This document shows, one piece after another, positions 1 through 12,300 of a stretch of 64,000 bases of DNA. The translations under genes were made by a program, and so were the position numbers. How positions within the stretch are numbered: the stretch's first letter is position 1; each line of letters begins with the position of its first letter. The notes under the pieces are model-generated. The model was not told where the DNA came from. It ran no database searches and saw only the letters and a list, made by a program, of their open reading frames with translations. The DNA lies in contig OX387185.1 of the NCBI GenBank assembly GCA_947561395.2, positions 41,860,602 through 41,924,601 of the forward strand, in the 5' to 3' direction. The DNA is from Buxus sempervirens (Eukaryota; Streptophyta; Magnoliopsida; Buxales; Buxaceae).

Positions 1-908
1 AAACAGCTGACTTCAGCATGCAGTTGCAACTTGAGTTCTTGGTGTTTTGGCATATAAATGGCTTGATGTTGGGTTCTCTCCGTTTCATGTGCTTTAGTCC
101 TTCCTCTATTGGTAACTAAGAATCTATTGTAACTAAGAACCAAGATAAAATATAAAAATAAAAATGAAAATGAAAATGAAAATGAAAAAAACAGAGTCCT
201 GGATGTGTAGGGACACTTGGATTGTTTTCGACTAGCAATTGGAAACAGGAAATACTGTATGATTTTCAATCACTTTTTGTTAAACCTTTTTTCTTTGGTT
301 TAAATTATGAGATATTTTACCTTTTGACTTTATATGGCTCTGTGGCCTTGTGCTTTTCCTTGTTCCTTCTTTCACTTTGTTCTGTTTCCATGATTTATTG
401 AAATTCCAAATATTTTAGGCAGTATTCTTTACTTGGAGACATAATTTTATTTTGGTTTCTATGCCACCTACAGTGATCTTTACCTGCTTTAATGTTCAGC
501 TAGAATTTCCTTAAACCTTCCTATCACCATCTCTTCTTATAACTGTAGTAATAAAGAACCGACTTATAGTGTTCACAGCTTGATTTGCTTTCTTATACAT
601 TAGCTGTTTTATTACAGCTATTATACTATTAGTCTTAGTTGGCTTGACAATACCAGTTTTTTTCACCAAATATAGACATTCTCTCTCTGTGGGATTCTAT
701 TCTGAGGCATACCCACATGTGAACCTCAATGATAAGCCGAGATTCGAATGTGGGTGAACAAATTTTGTTTGTGTTCTTTGATGAGCCATAATTTTACTTC
801 TCAATCGTTAACTCTCATGAAAAAGCATGCAAGCGATTCTTTGTTGTAATGGCAGTTTGAACCTGATATCTCTAACCATATTTGCATCCCTTTTCACTGT
901 TACATAAG
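1..908 (+). other. Probable intron or upstream part of the gene ending at 1100
   Basis: I recognise no coding exon here. The sequence is AT-rich and pyrimidine-rich and ends in a plausible 3' splice site: a T/C-rich run, then AG at 907-908. It therefore probably holds the last intron, and perhaps earlier exons that I could not identify, of the plus-strand gene whose final exon follows. Confidence 0.4.
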
Positions 909-1100
909 GTGGCATTTGCAAAAAGAGCATTGTATGAACCAGAACTGAGGATGGCTCACAATGTGCATAAGATGTCATCGCTGCTGGGAGGTGTGCTATA
1001 TATTGCTGATGATATCTTCCCTAGAATTCCATATATTCATGCTGCTTGGCATCTTGCAGCAGCTGTTTGTGTTGGATCATGTAATAAACTTCTTGAATAA
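909..1100 (+). CDS. Last exon of a multi-pass membrane protein, CREST-superfamily-like (partial)
   Basis: This open stretch starts directly after an AG splice acceptor at 907-908 and ends with TAA at 1098-1100, encoding about 63 residues. The peptide begins VAFAKRALYEPELRMAHNVH, continues through a hydrophobic stretch (SSLLGGVLYIADDIF), and ends with a second hydrophobic helix opening in HAAWH. An H-x3-H pair in the last transmembrane helix is the hallmark of the CREST superfamily (alkaline ceramidases, PAQR receptors, Per1, SID-1, TMEM8), whose members are seven-helix, often metal-dependent hydrolases. That assignment rests on one motif plus topology, so the exact family is open. No in-frame ATG precedes the acceptor; upstream exons lie before the window or are hidden in 1-908. 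It is read away from the tubulin gene's 3' end, so the two genes are convergent. Confidence 0.5.
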   Translation: MAFAKRALYEPELRMAHNVHKMSSLLGGVLYIADDIFPRIPYIHAAWHLAAAVCVGSCNKLLE

Positions 1101-3235
1101 TGTTCAATCTAATATCCACAGAATCATTTTTTATTTATATGATTGTATCATTGTAATGGCCCAATAGTGCATGTTCTCAATATCTATAGTCAATACTAGA
1201 TGTATCATATTTTTCCCTGAGAGTAATGTCTTCTTAAGATGTGTACGTATCCTCAGTCAAAAGATCAAATAAGACTGTGTCTGAAACCGCTTATGGCAAA
1301 TTGAAACTAAAATAATTCTCTGTGGTATTATAAACTTGAGTTGGAAATCTTTTTGCTACATAGGATAAGGAAAATTAGATTGCCTGCTTTAATTCAACCC
1401 CTATCAGTTCAGATGGATGCTTTCCCAAAATTTTCTTCCACTTCCTCTAATGATAGTACATGCATGATGTCCTTATTTCTTGACTGCATGCTGATAGCTA
1501 AATTTTTAATGTGGTATTTTCTTTAAACTAGTGTCAACTCTCACTCCATTGGATTCTGATTCAAAAACCTAGGAAAGACTATTCCATCTCTTGTAGTTTC
1601 TTACTTCATTCTGTCCTTTGTTTAATATCATCACTACAAAATAATAGATATTAAGGAGTTGGACCACCCTCTAATTCCAAGTTTATTTATAGATTACACC
1701 TTTTTAAGTTGCTTGTGGTGGGGATAGTTTCCATATGCAAAGTGGGGTGGAACTGTCAACAATCTGTCTGATATCACACTGCTACATTAGGAAAAAGGAA
1801 ATTAACCATGAAATTCAGGAGTAATTGGTTATTACAGTGTTCACATCAAATAAAAGAATCCTAAACCAGTTCCAAAAATTCACAACTTCAAGAGAAGAAT
1901 CCCTTGTAGGTGTCTGCCCCATATCTTGAAACAGGAATCCAAATAGGTTGACTTTGTCCTAAAGTGGCATTCATCAGTCATGAGCAACCCAACTATCCAA
2001 GACACTGTGAAGATGGAATTTGGAGAGAATCAATAAGAGTTGTCCAGGAAGGTAAGTTTCTGAGTGAAAGCCAAATATCACTTGAGTTTTTACCATCCAA
2101 GTCTTTATTGCATCATGTATTGCAAAAAATGGTTCCAGGATCTGAATTATTTTTGTTGCAGAAACCGGGATGACAGCAAATGAGATTTCATAGGGGTTTC
2201 AACCCTTAACCTAGAAATGAAGACAAGTTCATGGTATGGATCTCTTATTACTCAAAATTTTCATCCTGTTAACAGAGTGCAAACCAAGCTAATCTCCTTC
2301 AGGAATAAAGAGTAAGAATTTAATCTCAATAGAAAAAGAAAGAAATTTGGAACAGAACTATAGGTGCTGCAATTAACATCTGCAAAATGCTGCCTTTGGT
2401 CCATCAGCCTCGACATTAGGCCTTGAACATCTTGCATTAAGGCAAGAATAAGTTGTTCTTTAACTGGAGATCACATCAAATTTCATCGTGCTTAATGCGT
2501 TTATTCATTTTCACATTAAAAAGAAGGTTGAATTTGGGATCCACATTCAGAATAAATAAAGGGAGAATGGAGAAGGATCTTGAAGCAGGTGTCAGTGGGA
2601 TCCCATACCCGACAAGCCTCCATAAATTGGACCTGTTGAACATGGTTTGATTCCATGATTATAGACCCCATAGATTATGAGATGCGGTGGACAAGGTTTT
2701 CAAACAAAGAACATGGGCACACATGCAACCTTAACTTAGAAAACAGAACCCATGAAACTATCATTGAAACAGATGAGCTTTTTCATTGCCATCTTATCAG
2801 TTCTGTATTTGGTATAGAAGGTTTTGTAGGTTGCTAGCAATTTATTGATGACTCCATAGAAGGACCTTGATGCCATATTTCTTGCAGCAAGCAAAGCTTA
2901 AAATATCTTCTGAATATTGTTACTATGTTATTGTCCAGACAGTCTGGATTGAAGAATCTAGTTGGGTCACCAATATGAGTTAACCAAATGATCCATATAT
3001 GATCTCCATTCACAAATGAAGCAACAAACCAGAAAAAGAAACACAATTGAGCTATTGAATTGAAAATGCCTCTTCAACAGTGACAACAAAGTTCCTGAAA
3101 ATACACTGGTACTCAAGACAGATCATAATACTGACTCACTCATGTAGGGTACAATCTATCATAATACTTGGCAAACTTAGATCAATGATTTATTGCTGCT
3201 AGAAACATACTTAACAGCAAACCAGGCGAACACCT
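1101..3235. other. Intergenic region between two convergent genes
   Basis: This should hold the 3' UTRs of the membrane-protein gene (left) and of the tubulin gene (right). TTTATT at about 3189-3194 reads AATAAA on the minus strand and could be a tubulin polyadenylation signal, although it is close to the stop codon. Short open frames here show no codon bias or recognisable domain. I see no repeat or RNA gene. Confidence 0.45.
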
Positions 3236-4866
3236 TCAGTTGTCTAGCTCCCCTTCATTTTCTTCATACTCACCGTCATCCTCAGCTGTTGCATCCTGAT
3301 ACTGCTGGTACTCAGAGACCAGATCATTCATGTTGCTCTCAGCCTCAGTAAACTCCATCTCATCCATTCCTTCTCCTGTATACCAGTGCAAGAAAGCCTT
3401 CCTCCTAAACATGGCAGTGAACTGTTCACTAACTCTGCGGAACATCTCCTGAATCGATGTTGAATTCCCAATGAAAGTTGATGCCATGGACAATCCTCTT
3501 GGTGGGATGTCACAGACACTAGACTTGACATTGTTTGGGATCCATTCAACAAAGTAGGATGAATTCTTGTTCTGGACATTAATCATCTGCTCATCTACCT
3601 CCTTGGTGCTCATCTTGCCTCTGAACATGGCTGATGCAGTGAGGTAACGGCCGTGTCGCGGATCAGCTGCACACATCATGTTCTTAGCATCCCACATTTG
3701 TTGTGTCAGTTCAGGAACAGTGAGAGCCCGGTACTGCTGTGACCCCCTAGATGTCAAAGGTGCAAATCCCACCATGAAGAAATGGAGTCGCGGGAAAGGG
3801 ATCAAGTTCACTGCAAGCTTTCGCAGGTCCGAATTAAGCTGTCCTGGGAATCTGAGGCAACATGTTACTCCACTCATTGTTGCTGAGATCAGATGATTCA
3901 AATCCCCAACTGATCCAACAAGATTCAACAAAACCAGAAAATCAGATTTGAGAACACATGAATTGCAAATAGGATCTCTACTGAAGCACTAGAGGAATGG
4001 AAAAAGCTTTCAATTTTGGAATTGAAAAAAGTGAAGATACTTATAAACCAAATTTTGTAAATCTGACAAGGTGAATTCTTTGTGCTTACAGCTTGGGGTA
4101 CTGAGCTTGAGAGTCCTGAAGCAGATATCATAAAGAGCTTCATTATCGAGGACCATACATTCATCAGCATTCTCCACTAACTGATGAACCGAAAGTGTGG
4201 CATTATAGGGCTCAACAACAGTGTCCGACACCTTCGGAGATGGAAACACAGAGAACGTAAGCATCATTCGATCCGGGTACTCCTCTCTGATCTTGGAAAT
4301 GAGCAGGGTTCCCATACCAGACCCAGTTCCACCACCAAGCGAATGACATACTTGAAACCCTACATCCAACCCAATTCAACATTACCCACTAAAGCATTCA
4401 CAAATCCAATCAGATCCCATGAAAAAATTCGAGCAACAAACACAAGAACTCATCTTTCGAAAAGCTACTCACCTTGCAGACAATCACAATTCTCCGCTTC
4501 CTTTCTCACAACATCGAGAACCGAATCGATAAGCTCTGCGCCTTCGGTGTAATGACCTTTAGCCCAGTTGTTCCCGGCACCGGACTGTCCGAAAACGAAG
4601 TTATCCGGCCTGAAAATCTGGCCGTAGGGACCAGTTCTAACGCTGTCCATTGTACCAGGTTCAAGGTCCATGAGCACAGCTCGAGGGACGAAGCGCCCGC
4701 AGCTCGCTTCATTGTAGTAAACATTCACTCTTTCAAGCTGCAGATTGGAGGTTCCGACGTACCGGCCGGTGGGGTCGATGCCGTGCTCGTCGCAGACGAC
4801 TTCCCAGAACTTCGATCCGATCTGGTTCCCGCATTGCCCTCCCTGAACGTGAAGAATTTCACGCAT
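3236..4866 (-). CDS. TUB: Beta-tubulin, complete three-exon gene
   Basis: Beta subunit of the alpha/beta-tubulin dimer that polymerises into cytosolic microtubules. Exons on the minus strand are 4866-4473 (394 nt), 4359-4090 (270 nt) and 3909-3236 (674 nt, with stop). All junctions are GT-AG and the frame closes to 445 residues, normal for the family; 394- and 270-nt first exons are typical of plant beta-tubulin genes. The N-terminus is MREI, the tetrapeptide used in co-translational autoregulation of beta-tubulin mRNA. The nucleotide-binding glycine loop GGGTGSG falls at residues 140-146. The C-terminus is the expected acidic, variable tail ([19 protein letters not shown]). The start is the only ATG giving [17 protein letters not shown]. 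Every region matches the family without gaps, so the gene looks functional. The tail and the RGLSMAS segment would help assign the isotype, which I do not attempt. Confidence 0.97.
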
Positions 4867-5683
4867 TTTGCACTGGGAAGTGGGTAACCGTCAGGGGCAA
4901 AAGCGGAATAAAAATATCTGTAACTGTCACTGCCACTGCGACTCTCGATTGGAAAGGGCTTGGACTTGGAGGCTAATGGGAAAGGCCAAAGACGGTTATT
5001 TATGCAGGAATTCGGCCGGTGGAGATTGGTGTAAAATGACAATATTGCCCTTGGTCTCGCCGGAAAGGATGGAGGGTGAGGATTGAGTTGGATATTGTGA
5101 TCGGACGGTGAGGAAGCGTCCGTCCTGTAGAGAGATGGCTTGTCAATTACTGGGTTTGTTGGGGCGCGGTTAGATGCCATCTGTAGCGGCGTCGTTAAGC
5201 TTCGCCGGGCCGGCGGGGCTCGTATCGGTCATTTGTTATGAGGTGAGATACCCAAAATGCCACTGGTCTTTGGGGGAATTTACTTGCTTTCAGGGTGATT
5301 ATGGAGTATTCATTGATTGGGTTTTGGACCTTTTTTCCAGGTTTGGCTCTTTCTTTGGTGACCTTTCAATTTGATGCAGAAGGGAGCAAGATTTGAGATT
5401 CGATTTTTTTCACTCAAAAAAAGAAAAAAGAAGGATAAGATTCCCACATTTTTTTCTTAAAAAAAAAAAATAAATAAATGCTGTCCTCTCTTCCCTTCCC
5501 TTGAATAAACTATTTTTGGTTGTTCCCAGAGACAACATAAGGGGGGCCGGTTTAGGCAAATTACCTTGAATCAAACCTAATAAGGTCTGACATATAACAT
5601 CAATAGGTCATAGGTGGGCTCCAAGCTAATGAACTTTGTAGGCCGGTTTACGACACGACCAGATCCATTTTTTTAGTCTCTAA
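4867..5683. other. Tubulin 5' leader, promoter and upstream intergenic DNA
   Basis: This is the 5' flank of the tubulin gene. It has a possible TATA box at 4996-5003 (minus) and GC-richer sequence out to about 5240. Beyond it is a low-complexity A/T stretch (about 5400-5480) with runs of A and T, and nothing recognisable up to the miniature transposon at 5684. Confidence 0.4.
4996..5003 (-). promoter_or_regulatory. Candidate TATA box of the tubulin gene
   Basis: On the minus strand this reads ATAAATAA in the context GCATAAATAACC, about 130 bases upstream of the tubulin ATG. That distance suits a TATA box plus a roughly 100-base leader. Identified by motif and position only. Confidence 0.35.
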
Positions 5684-6091
5684 GGGGCCATTTGGTATGG
5701 CTTCTGGATTGTGGATTTTGGATGATAATTTGGATTTTGAAAATCAAGTTTGTAAATGTTTATTCTTAGAATCCAATATCTTGTTTGGATATTTCAGATT
5801 TTAGCACCTTGTTTTAGTGGGGCCCACCACCATTATTAGCTATTTATTACTTGTGTGCAAGTGGGTCCCACCATCATTAATAGCTCTTTAGTACTTGTAT
5901 TCAAGTGGGACCCACCACCTTTAAGTATCAAAATCTATAGAAACCCATAACAGGAGGATTGTGGTTTTTGGGAAGATTTTAGTATCTGCTTTTAAAATCA
6001 AACTCGCAAAAACCTTACAAAACAACTTAATGGATCTTAGTTTTTGGAGTTTGGTAGAATCTAGGAACCAGAAACCCCACCAAACGACACC
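5684..6091. mobile_element. Tourist-like (PIF/Harbinger) miniature inverted-repeat element
   Basis: This 408-bp non-coding element is bounded by a 3-bp direct repeat TAA (5681-5683 and 6092-6094), the target-site length and sequence class of PIF/Harbinger. The left end starts GGGGCCATTTGGTATGG; the reverse complement of the right end starts GGTGTCGTTTGGTGGGG. The ends agree at about 20 of 26 positions, including TTTGGT and TTCTGG blocks. The interior is AT-rich with a short repeated GTGGGACCCACCA-like phrase. The imperfect ends suggest an old copy. It lies between the tubulin promoter and the LTR-like fragment. Confidence 0.75.
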
Positions 6092-6249
6092 TAAGCCTTG
6101 TGATGTTCATTTATAAGGCTTATGATCGAAACTCGTCATCACCAAATCAAAGAGAATGTTCTTGATAGCTTGCCTCCAATATGAGTTGTTCGAGTTGTCG
6201 CTATAAGCTAGCCTATGAGTCCTTTCTGAAGTCGAGCTCTCCAAAAAAA

Positions 6250-7360
6250 AATGTGTATGTAGTGATGTTTACACCCTCCATAGCCCAGCAAATGAAAGAA
6301 AGCCACGTGGCACCTATACGGTCTAACCTCACCAGAGAAGCCACGTCAACGTTTACATAGGCCAAACACACGACCGAAGCCACATAAGCACATTTAATAG
6401 GAAAACTAGTCTCTTACGTTTAGAAGATGACATCATCGTTAATACAGGATTGACCGTCGAGACCATGTGGATAGACAACGATGGACGAGGAAGTTATTTG
6501 TTTACGATCATGGCAAAGAGGTTATCTCATATGGACGAGAGGAAACAGATGGACAACTCTCGGAACAGACATCGAGTTCGTGCAAACATGGGTCGGTAGC
6601 AACCGTCAGAATCCGGCTATAAAAGACACAATCTTGAAAAGCTCAAGGACGACCTCTATCCAACCGCAACTGGTTATTATGATTATAACTCGATCATCCG
6701 TGATCTCTATCCAGTTTTCTACACCCAAACTGTAGCAAGAAATGATAATTTAGAACTCCTCTCACTGCTTCCTGTCGCAGTGACACTTCAGGTTACTTAT
6801 TTACTCCGATAAAAGTAAAGACCCTGCCCTCGGCAAGGAGGTTGCGGCCGCCCCTGACTCCTAGTCCTATACTCCGATTACGATTACAGGGTTACGAGCA
6901 GCCGGTCCCGAAACCATTTTTGGTCAAGCCAGGTGATTGCCGGAACATTGGCTAAGTAATATTCCTAGGTGAACCCCCCAAATTAACTCTGTTAACAAAC
7001 ACCCCCTACTTCCTTTCCTTATACTCCAATTATGGTTATAAGGTTAAGAAAGGCCGGTACTGTCAACCCAGTTGATTTTCTTTTGTGTTATTTCCTTTTG
7101 AGTTACTTGAGGATTTATTGTAATCAACGGTTGCATTTCTGGTGACCGATATATGAATAAAGTACTTTCTTATCGCCTACTGCCGCTTTCAAACACGAAT
7201 AAGAACACAAACGAAGACTGAACCCCTTGTCTTCATTCTCTGGTCTGATCAATTTTATTACAGGTGACTTACAGTACGGCTAGGCCGACGCCGGTTTAGA
7301 TCGGGAACAGGTGCCGGGGGTTAAGATCTGACCCGAATCATTGTATCGTATCGAAAGATA
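6250..7360 (+). mobile_element. Probable degenerate LTR or LTR-retrotransposon fragment
   Basis: The stretch has the order of an LTR: a TATA-like box (CTATAAAAGACA, about 6617), roughly 530 bases of transcript-like sequence, a polyadenylation-like motif (GAATAAAG, about 7153), then about 7340-7370 a short sequence resembling the start of an internal region. No coding domain is visible and I found no clean terminal dinucleotides or target duplication, so the limits are approximate. It is best read as an old solo or truncated LTR. Confidence 0.35.
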
Positions 7361-8291
7361 CTGGTACGCCTGCACAAAGACACATCTTCCCCCATGGCCA
7401 CGTGTCGAGCCTGGACCAATTTGGGACCAACAAATGAATATTTTTATACCAAATATTTGCCATGTGGACAATGCTTGCAATGAATGTACCAAAAGAAGAA
7501 AAAAAAAAAAGGAAAGAAGGGTACAATCAAGCAAGTACCAATAAATATATATGATTATTTGGCCATAAATATTAAAAATTATATGAGTATCTGGACATAC
7601 AATAAATCTTATTACATATGCATTAACACAATCCAAAGATCCACAATTATATGGATACCCAAGATATTTTATTGTTCTTTCATGTGACAAAAACCAAAAA
7701 CTTTCACATGCGTGCATGTGTGTGTATGCACATATATGTATTAATTGGTAAATCATGTTTCTATATAAAATATATGCAGTCAAACATATATTCAAATGGC
7801 AATAAGATGGGTATGCATGATTAGGTCAAACTAAACGGAACCTCAATTATGCATTATTAGACCAAGACATAGAGCTAGATTGGTGAGATCTCAATGTCTG
7901 AGGCAGCCCCATTCTGCCTAAATCGGATTTTATGCCTCTTTCATCCATCCCTATCCTTTTGCTCTTTGAGACCCAAATTCAGGCCGGGAGCCGGGTCATG
8001 GTTCAACCGGTTTTTGTCCAGATGGTCTAGTCAAGTTTTCAAGCACTCATAAGATGGGGTTTATCTGGTCAACACCATAAACAGATTTGCCTCAGTAAAA
8101 CCAGAAAAACAAGATCTAGATTTCTCTAGGTGATCCGAATGTAAAGCCAAACACCGAGTTCAAAGGACGACCCCACAATTTCAGACTCAAAAAACTTCTT
8201 TAAATTGCACCTTTTTGTTTCTCTCTTCCTCTCATGCACACATAACTCACAACCAGAAAAACCAAAACCAAGCTCAAAAATCACAACAAAC
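7361..8291 (+). other. Upstream region of the polcalcin gene
   Basis: AT-rich intergenic sequence with an (A)n tract near 7500 and short ATAT-rich stretches. The last 100-200 bases should hold the promoter and leader of the pollen calcium-binding gene. TTTAAAT at about 8199 is the only TATA-like string near it. I see no other gene or repeat. Confidence 0.35.
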
Positions 8292-8333
8292 ATGGCCAAT
8301 GACACACACAACATGGCCAATGACACACACAAC
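8292..8333 (+). repeat. Perfect 21-bp tandem duplication at the polcalcin start
   Basis: Positions 8292-8312 and 8313-8333 are identical and each encodes MANDTHN. The duplication keeps the frame and adds a second start codon in the same context. A third ATG follows at 8334. Confidence 0.95.
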
Positions 8334-8567
8334 ATGGCTGAGGTAGAGAGGATCTTCAAGAGCTTTGATGCCAATGGCGACGGCAAGATATCTTCCGCAG
8401 AGCTCGGCGACGCCTTGAAGAAACTTGGCTCCGTTACCCCCGATGAAATTCAGAAGATGATGAGTGAGATTGATACTGATGGCGACGGGTTCATTTCATT
8501 TCAAGAGTTCACCGATTTCCATCGCGCTAACAGCGGATTAATGAAGGATCTCTCTAAGATATTCTGA
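8292..8567 (+). CDS. Polcalcin-type two-EF-hand calcium-binding protein
   Basis: A single open frame of 91 residues. Polcalcins are small cytosolic calcium sensors made mainly in pollen and known as cross-reactive pollen allergens. Two canonical EF-hand loops are present: DANGDGKISSAE (residues 26-37) and DTDGDGFISFQE (61-72). Each has D/N/D ligands and a glutamate at position 12, so both should bind calcium. The C-terminus GLMKDLSKIF is the conserved polcalcin ending. The frame is open upstream, but 8292 is its first ATG. Polcalcins are usually about 78-86 residues. The extra length comes from a perfect 21-bp duplication that repeats MANDTHN, so ATGs at 8292, 8313 and 8334 are all in frame and would give 91, 84 and 77 residues. 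The gene is intronless, like typical polcalcins, and convergent with the kinase gene at 9400-12779. Confidence 0.93.
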   Translation: MANDTHNMANDTHNMAEVERIFKSFDANGDGKISSAELGDALKKLGSVTPDEIQKMMSEIDTDGDGFISFQEFTDFHRANSGLMKDLSKIF

Positions 8568-9399
8568 ATTCTGATCTCACTTTCTTGTTTTTATGCATCA
8601 ATGCTGAAGGTGCACTCAATGAATTCTTATGGATTTTCTCCATAACAGCCTTGTTTTTTGGTAGTTCCATTGTATTTTTGTGTTATTTAATGCTTCATGT
8701 GATGATCTTTTTTTTTTTTTGCCTTTTACCATTTTTTCTTCTTCAATTGTGTACAAGATTACAGTATGTGATCTACAGAGCTGTTTGAATGATTGGAAGT
8801 GCAACCATTTCAGCATTCAAAGGAAAGTGGATGGATCAAGTACATAATAATAATTTCTTATGTTTAAAATTCATTACCAGGTTGGATTCAATATAAAATG
8901 TGTATAAATACCCATTTTGAATTTGTATGAATACCTGCAGCATGCTATCCTGTTAGATTCCTCACCCTGAGTTGGGAACACCATTTTCAATCCATACAGG
9001 AGTGAATTATTAGGTTTGTGATAGATAAAATGGCCACCATTCATTATTATTAGATGTTCAATCTTTCTCCTGGAGATCAAAATAATAAATCCTGATATAT
9101 ATATATAGACAAACACAAAGAGAGAGAGAGAGGAATCAAAATATGCATCAAAACTGAAATGGAAATCACCTTATATTCAGCTTGGGGTAGGGGCAACTAA
9201 ATGGTCAACTTTATATACACACAACAACTGATCAGATGTTTCCCATATACAAATTCCCACATCCTTCTTTGATCAAGTCAGCAACATGAAAACCAAAAAA
9301 TCAAAACCCAAAAGAAAAAAAGGGAACGAAAAGAAGAAGAAGAATAGGAGCAGGAGCAGGAGCAGGAGCAGAGAGTAAAAATTGCTACAGAAATCTGTT
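8568..9399. other. Intergenic region between convergent polcalcin and kinase genes
   Basis: This holds both 3' UTRs. It contains poly-T (about 8708-8720), a short (TA)n near 9096-9105, (GA)n at about 9119-9132, and a GGAGCA-type hexamer repeat at about 9345-9371, which lies in the kinase 3' UTR on the minus strand. No coding signal seen. Confidence 0.45.
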
Positions 9400-12300
9400 T
9401 TAGCGACAATACAGGTGATCTTCATCCTCTAGTTCTGAAACCCCTAGCATGGCTAGGGCCAGGTGATTCTTGATTTCACTTTTTGTTCGTTGCAAGTGAG
9501 GATAAAAGTCAAGAATACAACCATTTGCAGCAAAACTGGATCTGTTCTTGATATGGCAGTAGTGTTCTTGTCCTTGCAATATTGCAACTATCTCACAGAT
9601 GCTTGGCCTCTTGGATTCTTCGGTATTGACACAAACAGCTGCAGCTTGAACCATCTGGGTTATTTGACTTGAATTATTGGGTTTGAATCGGAGCAGTGGA
9701 TCAAGTAACTCCTCAATACCTCCTCTTCCCTGGTCCAATAATGGTTTTGCCTGCAAAGGATCAAAATCTTCATGCCACTTGTTTTGATTATCACAAACAT
9801 ATTAAACAGAAGCTAAGATAAATACAAATCGATACTTTATTGCTCAAATCCATGTGCAAACAAATAACTAAATTACAAATACTGAATTGTATTGGCACAA
9901 TATTCAGTTTGAATGGTAGTAACCTAGTTTGGTCTTACATGGTTTGAGTTACATTCGGTTGGCTGTCTGTCAGTGTTACCAAAGCCTAACTTGTAAGGCA
10001 ATTTAACTTTTCTAGATTACAAAATTTGCTTCTAAAACCATGCATTTAGTCAATAAATCTTTGACTTTTCAATCTGTCAAATGCCTGGAGATCCATCTAA
10101 AAAAAACATCGAAAATAAACTTGATTTGTAATGAGAAAAATTATGCTTTACATATGCCTCTTACATTGTGAAAATTCATTGTAATACCAATAACCTGGCT
10201 TTGTTTAGATTGGTGAATATAAGAAGGTTAGCTGATCAATGATTTACCATTAAAATTACAGGTTATTTCCATCATTTTCCAGAAATAATTGCTTTCTTTG
10301 TGTCATGTTAATACATATGAACAACTCCAAAATAAAAATGTGAAATCCCAGATCCCACATTGCTTGGGAAGGAGAAAGTGAATATATGTAGGCTTATGAC
10401 TCCCTCGAGCAACGAGGGCTTTTGCGGTAAAACCCAAAAGCAAAACCGTGAGGCCCAATTGATACTCGTGATGGCTGACCATTAGATAATTAGTTGATGG
10501 AGACTGATAAATGGAGCAGAATTTTGGGAAACCAAGCGGCAACTCATCCATAGGACGGGTGCAGCTGAGATGAGGTTGGAAGATGAATATTCAGAAAGTA
10601 AGAAAAAGTAAGAATATGCCAGAAAGAGTAATTTGAATGGGATTAAAAATAAATAAAGGAAAGTTGGTTGAGATGGTTCGGAAATTTTAAATGGAGACTG
10701 ATAATGGTGCCTATGAGAAGGTGCAAGCTGTTGCAAATTGATGAATTCATGGCCAGAGTAAGACTAAGAGGATTAGGTTAGAGCAGGATAGAGAAAAACT
10801 CAAGGAACATGATAAAATGGATCTTAAGTTTTTTCGCATGCTGCAGTTGGAGAACAAGATTTGTGTTGACTGGCTAGGACTTCGGATAAGGAACTCTCAG
10901 TATAAAGGACAACATCCTGAAAAATTTCATTAATCAAAGGACAATCCAATAAAATCAATTTGTGCTTGATGCCTTTTGACCAAGGTAATAGGGAGGCCAC
11001 TGATCCAAGTATTGAAAATTTGAAATAGTTATTTTAACAAAAGTAACGGAAGCATAAACCTATCAAAAAATACAAGGAACTTACCCATAAGACCAAGTTC
11101 TCATCCCCTGGTGGTCTTTTAGCCTCAATTGGCTTTCTTCCAGTAATTAGCTCCAAAAGAACCACCCCAAAAGCATAAACATCCGTTTTATCAGATACTT
11201 TTCCATGCTGGAAATACTCAGGAGCCAAATAACTGCACCAATAGATCATAGCTTTAGCAAATAAAGGAAATTAAAAAGCCTCTAACAGAAGACAAACAAA
11301 ATGTAAATTCTAATTTTTGTTTATTTATTATCTGAATTTGTCTTAAGAATCAGAGATCATACCCAAATGTTCCTTTCACAGTCTTGCAGAGGAAAGGGAC
11401 TGAAGGTGCAGGAGTGCATGTAGCTAACCCAAAATCACATAACTGTAAATTCCATCAAAGATGATATTAGAAGATAGACACATAAATAAGAAGAATAACA
11501 AATTTTTTTTTAAAAAGATTGTTTAAATCTGTTCCATAGGTGAAATTAACCAGAACCCATTCCTAACCTTTGGGTTTTTCTTGGAAGACAGGAGGATGTT
11601 AGAGGGCTTGATGTCTCGGTGAACAACACATCTCTCAGTTCCATTGTGCAAATATGCTATCGCCTCTGCAATTCCAGTTGCAACCTTAAACCTCACAGAC
11701 CATGGAAGTGATGAACAACCCTTTATTCTTTTCTTCCCTGCAAATGGGTACTTCAGAAATCACTCAAATTTGCCGAAACTGACTCAAATCTCCCATCAAA
11801 AAGAAGAAAAAAAAAACTGAGAAGATACCGTGCAAATGATGCTCTAAGCTGCCTCCGGAGGCAAACTTGTACACCAAGAACAAGCCCTCCTCTGCATCTA
11901 TACAGAAACCCACAAGGGGAACAACATTTCGGTGATGGAGAGAACTTGCAATCATCAATTCTCTGCAGAATGCCTTTGCAGACTCTTTATCTTCTTTATC
12001 TAACCGTTTAATCGCCACCGCAATTCTTCGAAACCCAACTCTTCCTCTGAAAACACAGCTCAGTGCTCCTCTCCCCAACACTCTGCCTACCCCAGAACAA
12101 CAATTCCGCTTATAATTCACAAACAATTCAAAAAGAAAAGGGAGGAAAAAAAACTGAGAGTGAAGAGAAGATGAGAATAAAACTACTTGATACCTCTGCA
12201 GAAGTTCTTTGTAGCATGCCGAATTTCCCCGTAACTGAACCTAACTAAAGTTGCAGCCACTGGAGAGATGCTTCTCTCCAATGACTCAATTCTTCTCCAT

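Noticed and set aside
4184-4887. Plus-strand open frames opposite the tubulin gene
   Set aside because: They are antisense shadows of conserved tubulin exons, with no family resemblance of their own.
8205-8291. Longer polcalcin with a hydrophobic N-terminus
   Set aside because: The extension starts at TTG rather than ATG, and family members begin just before the first EF-hand. The first ATG is 8292.
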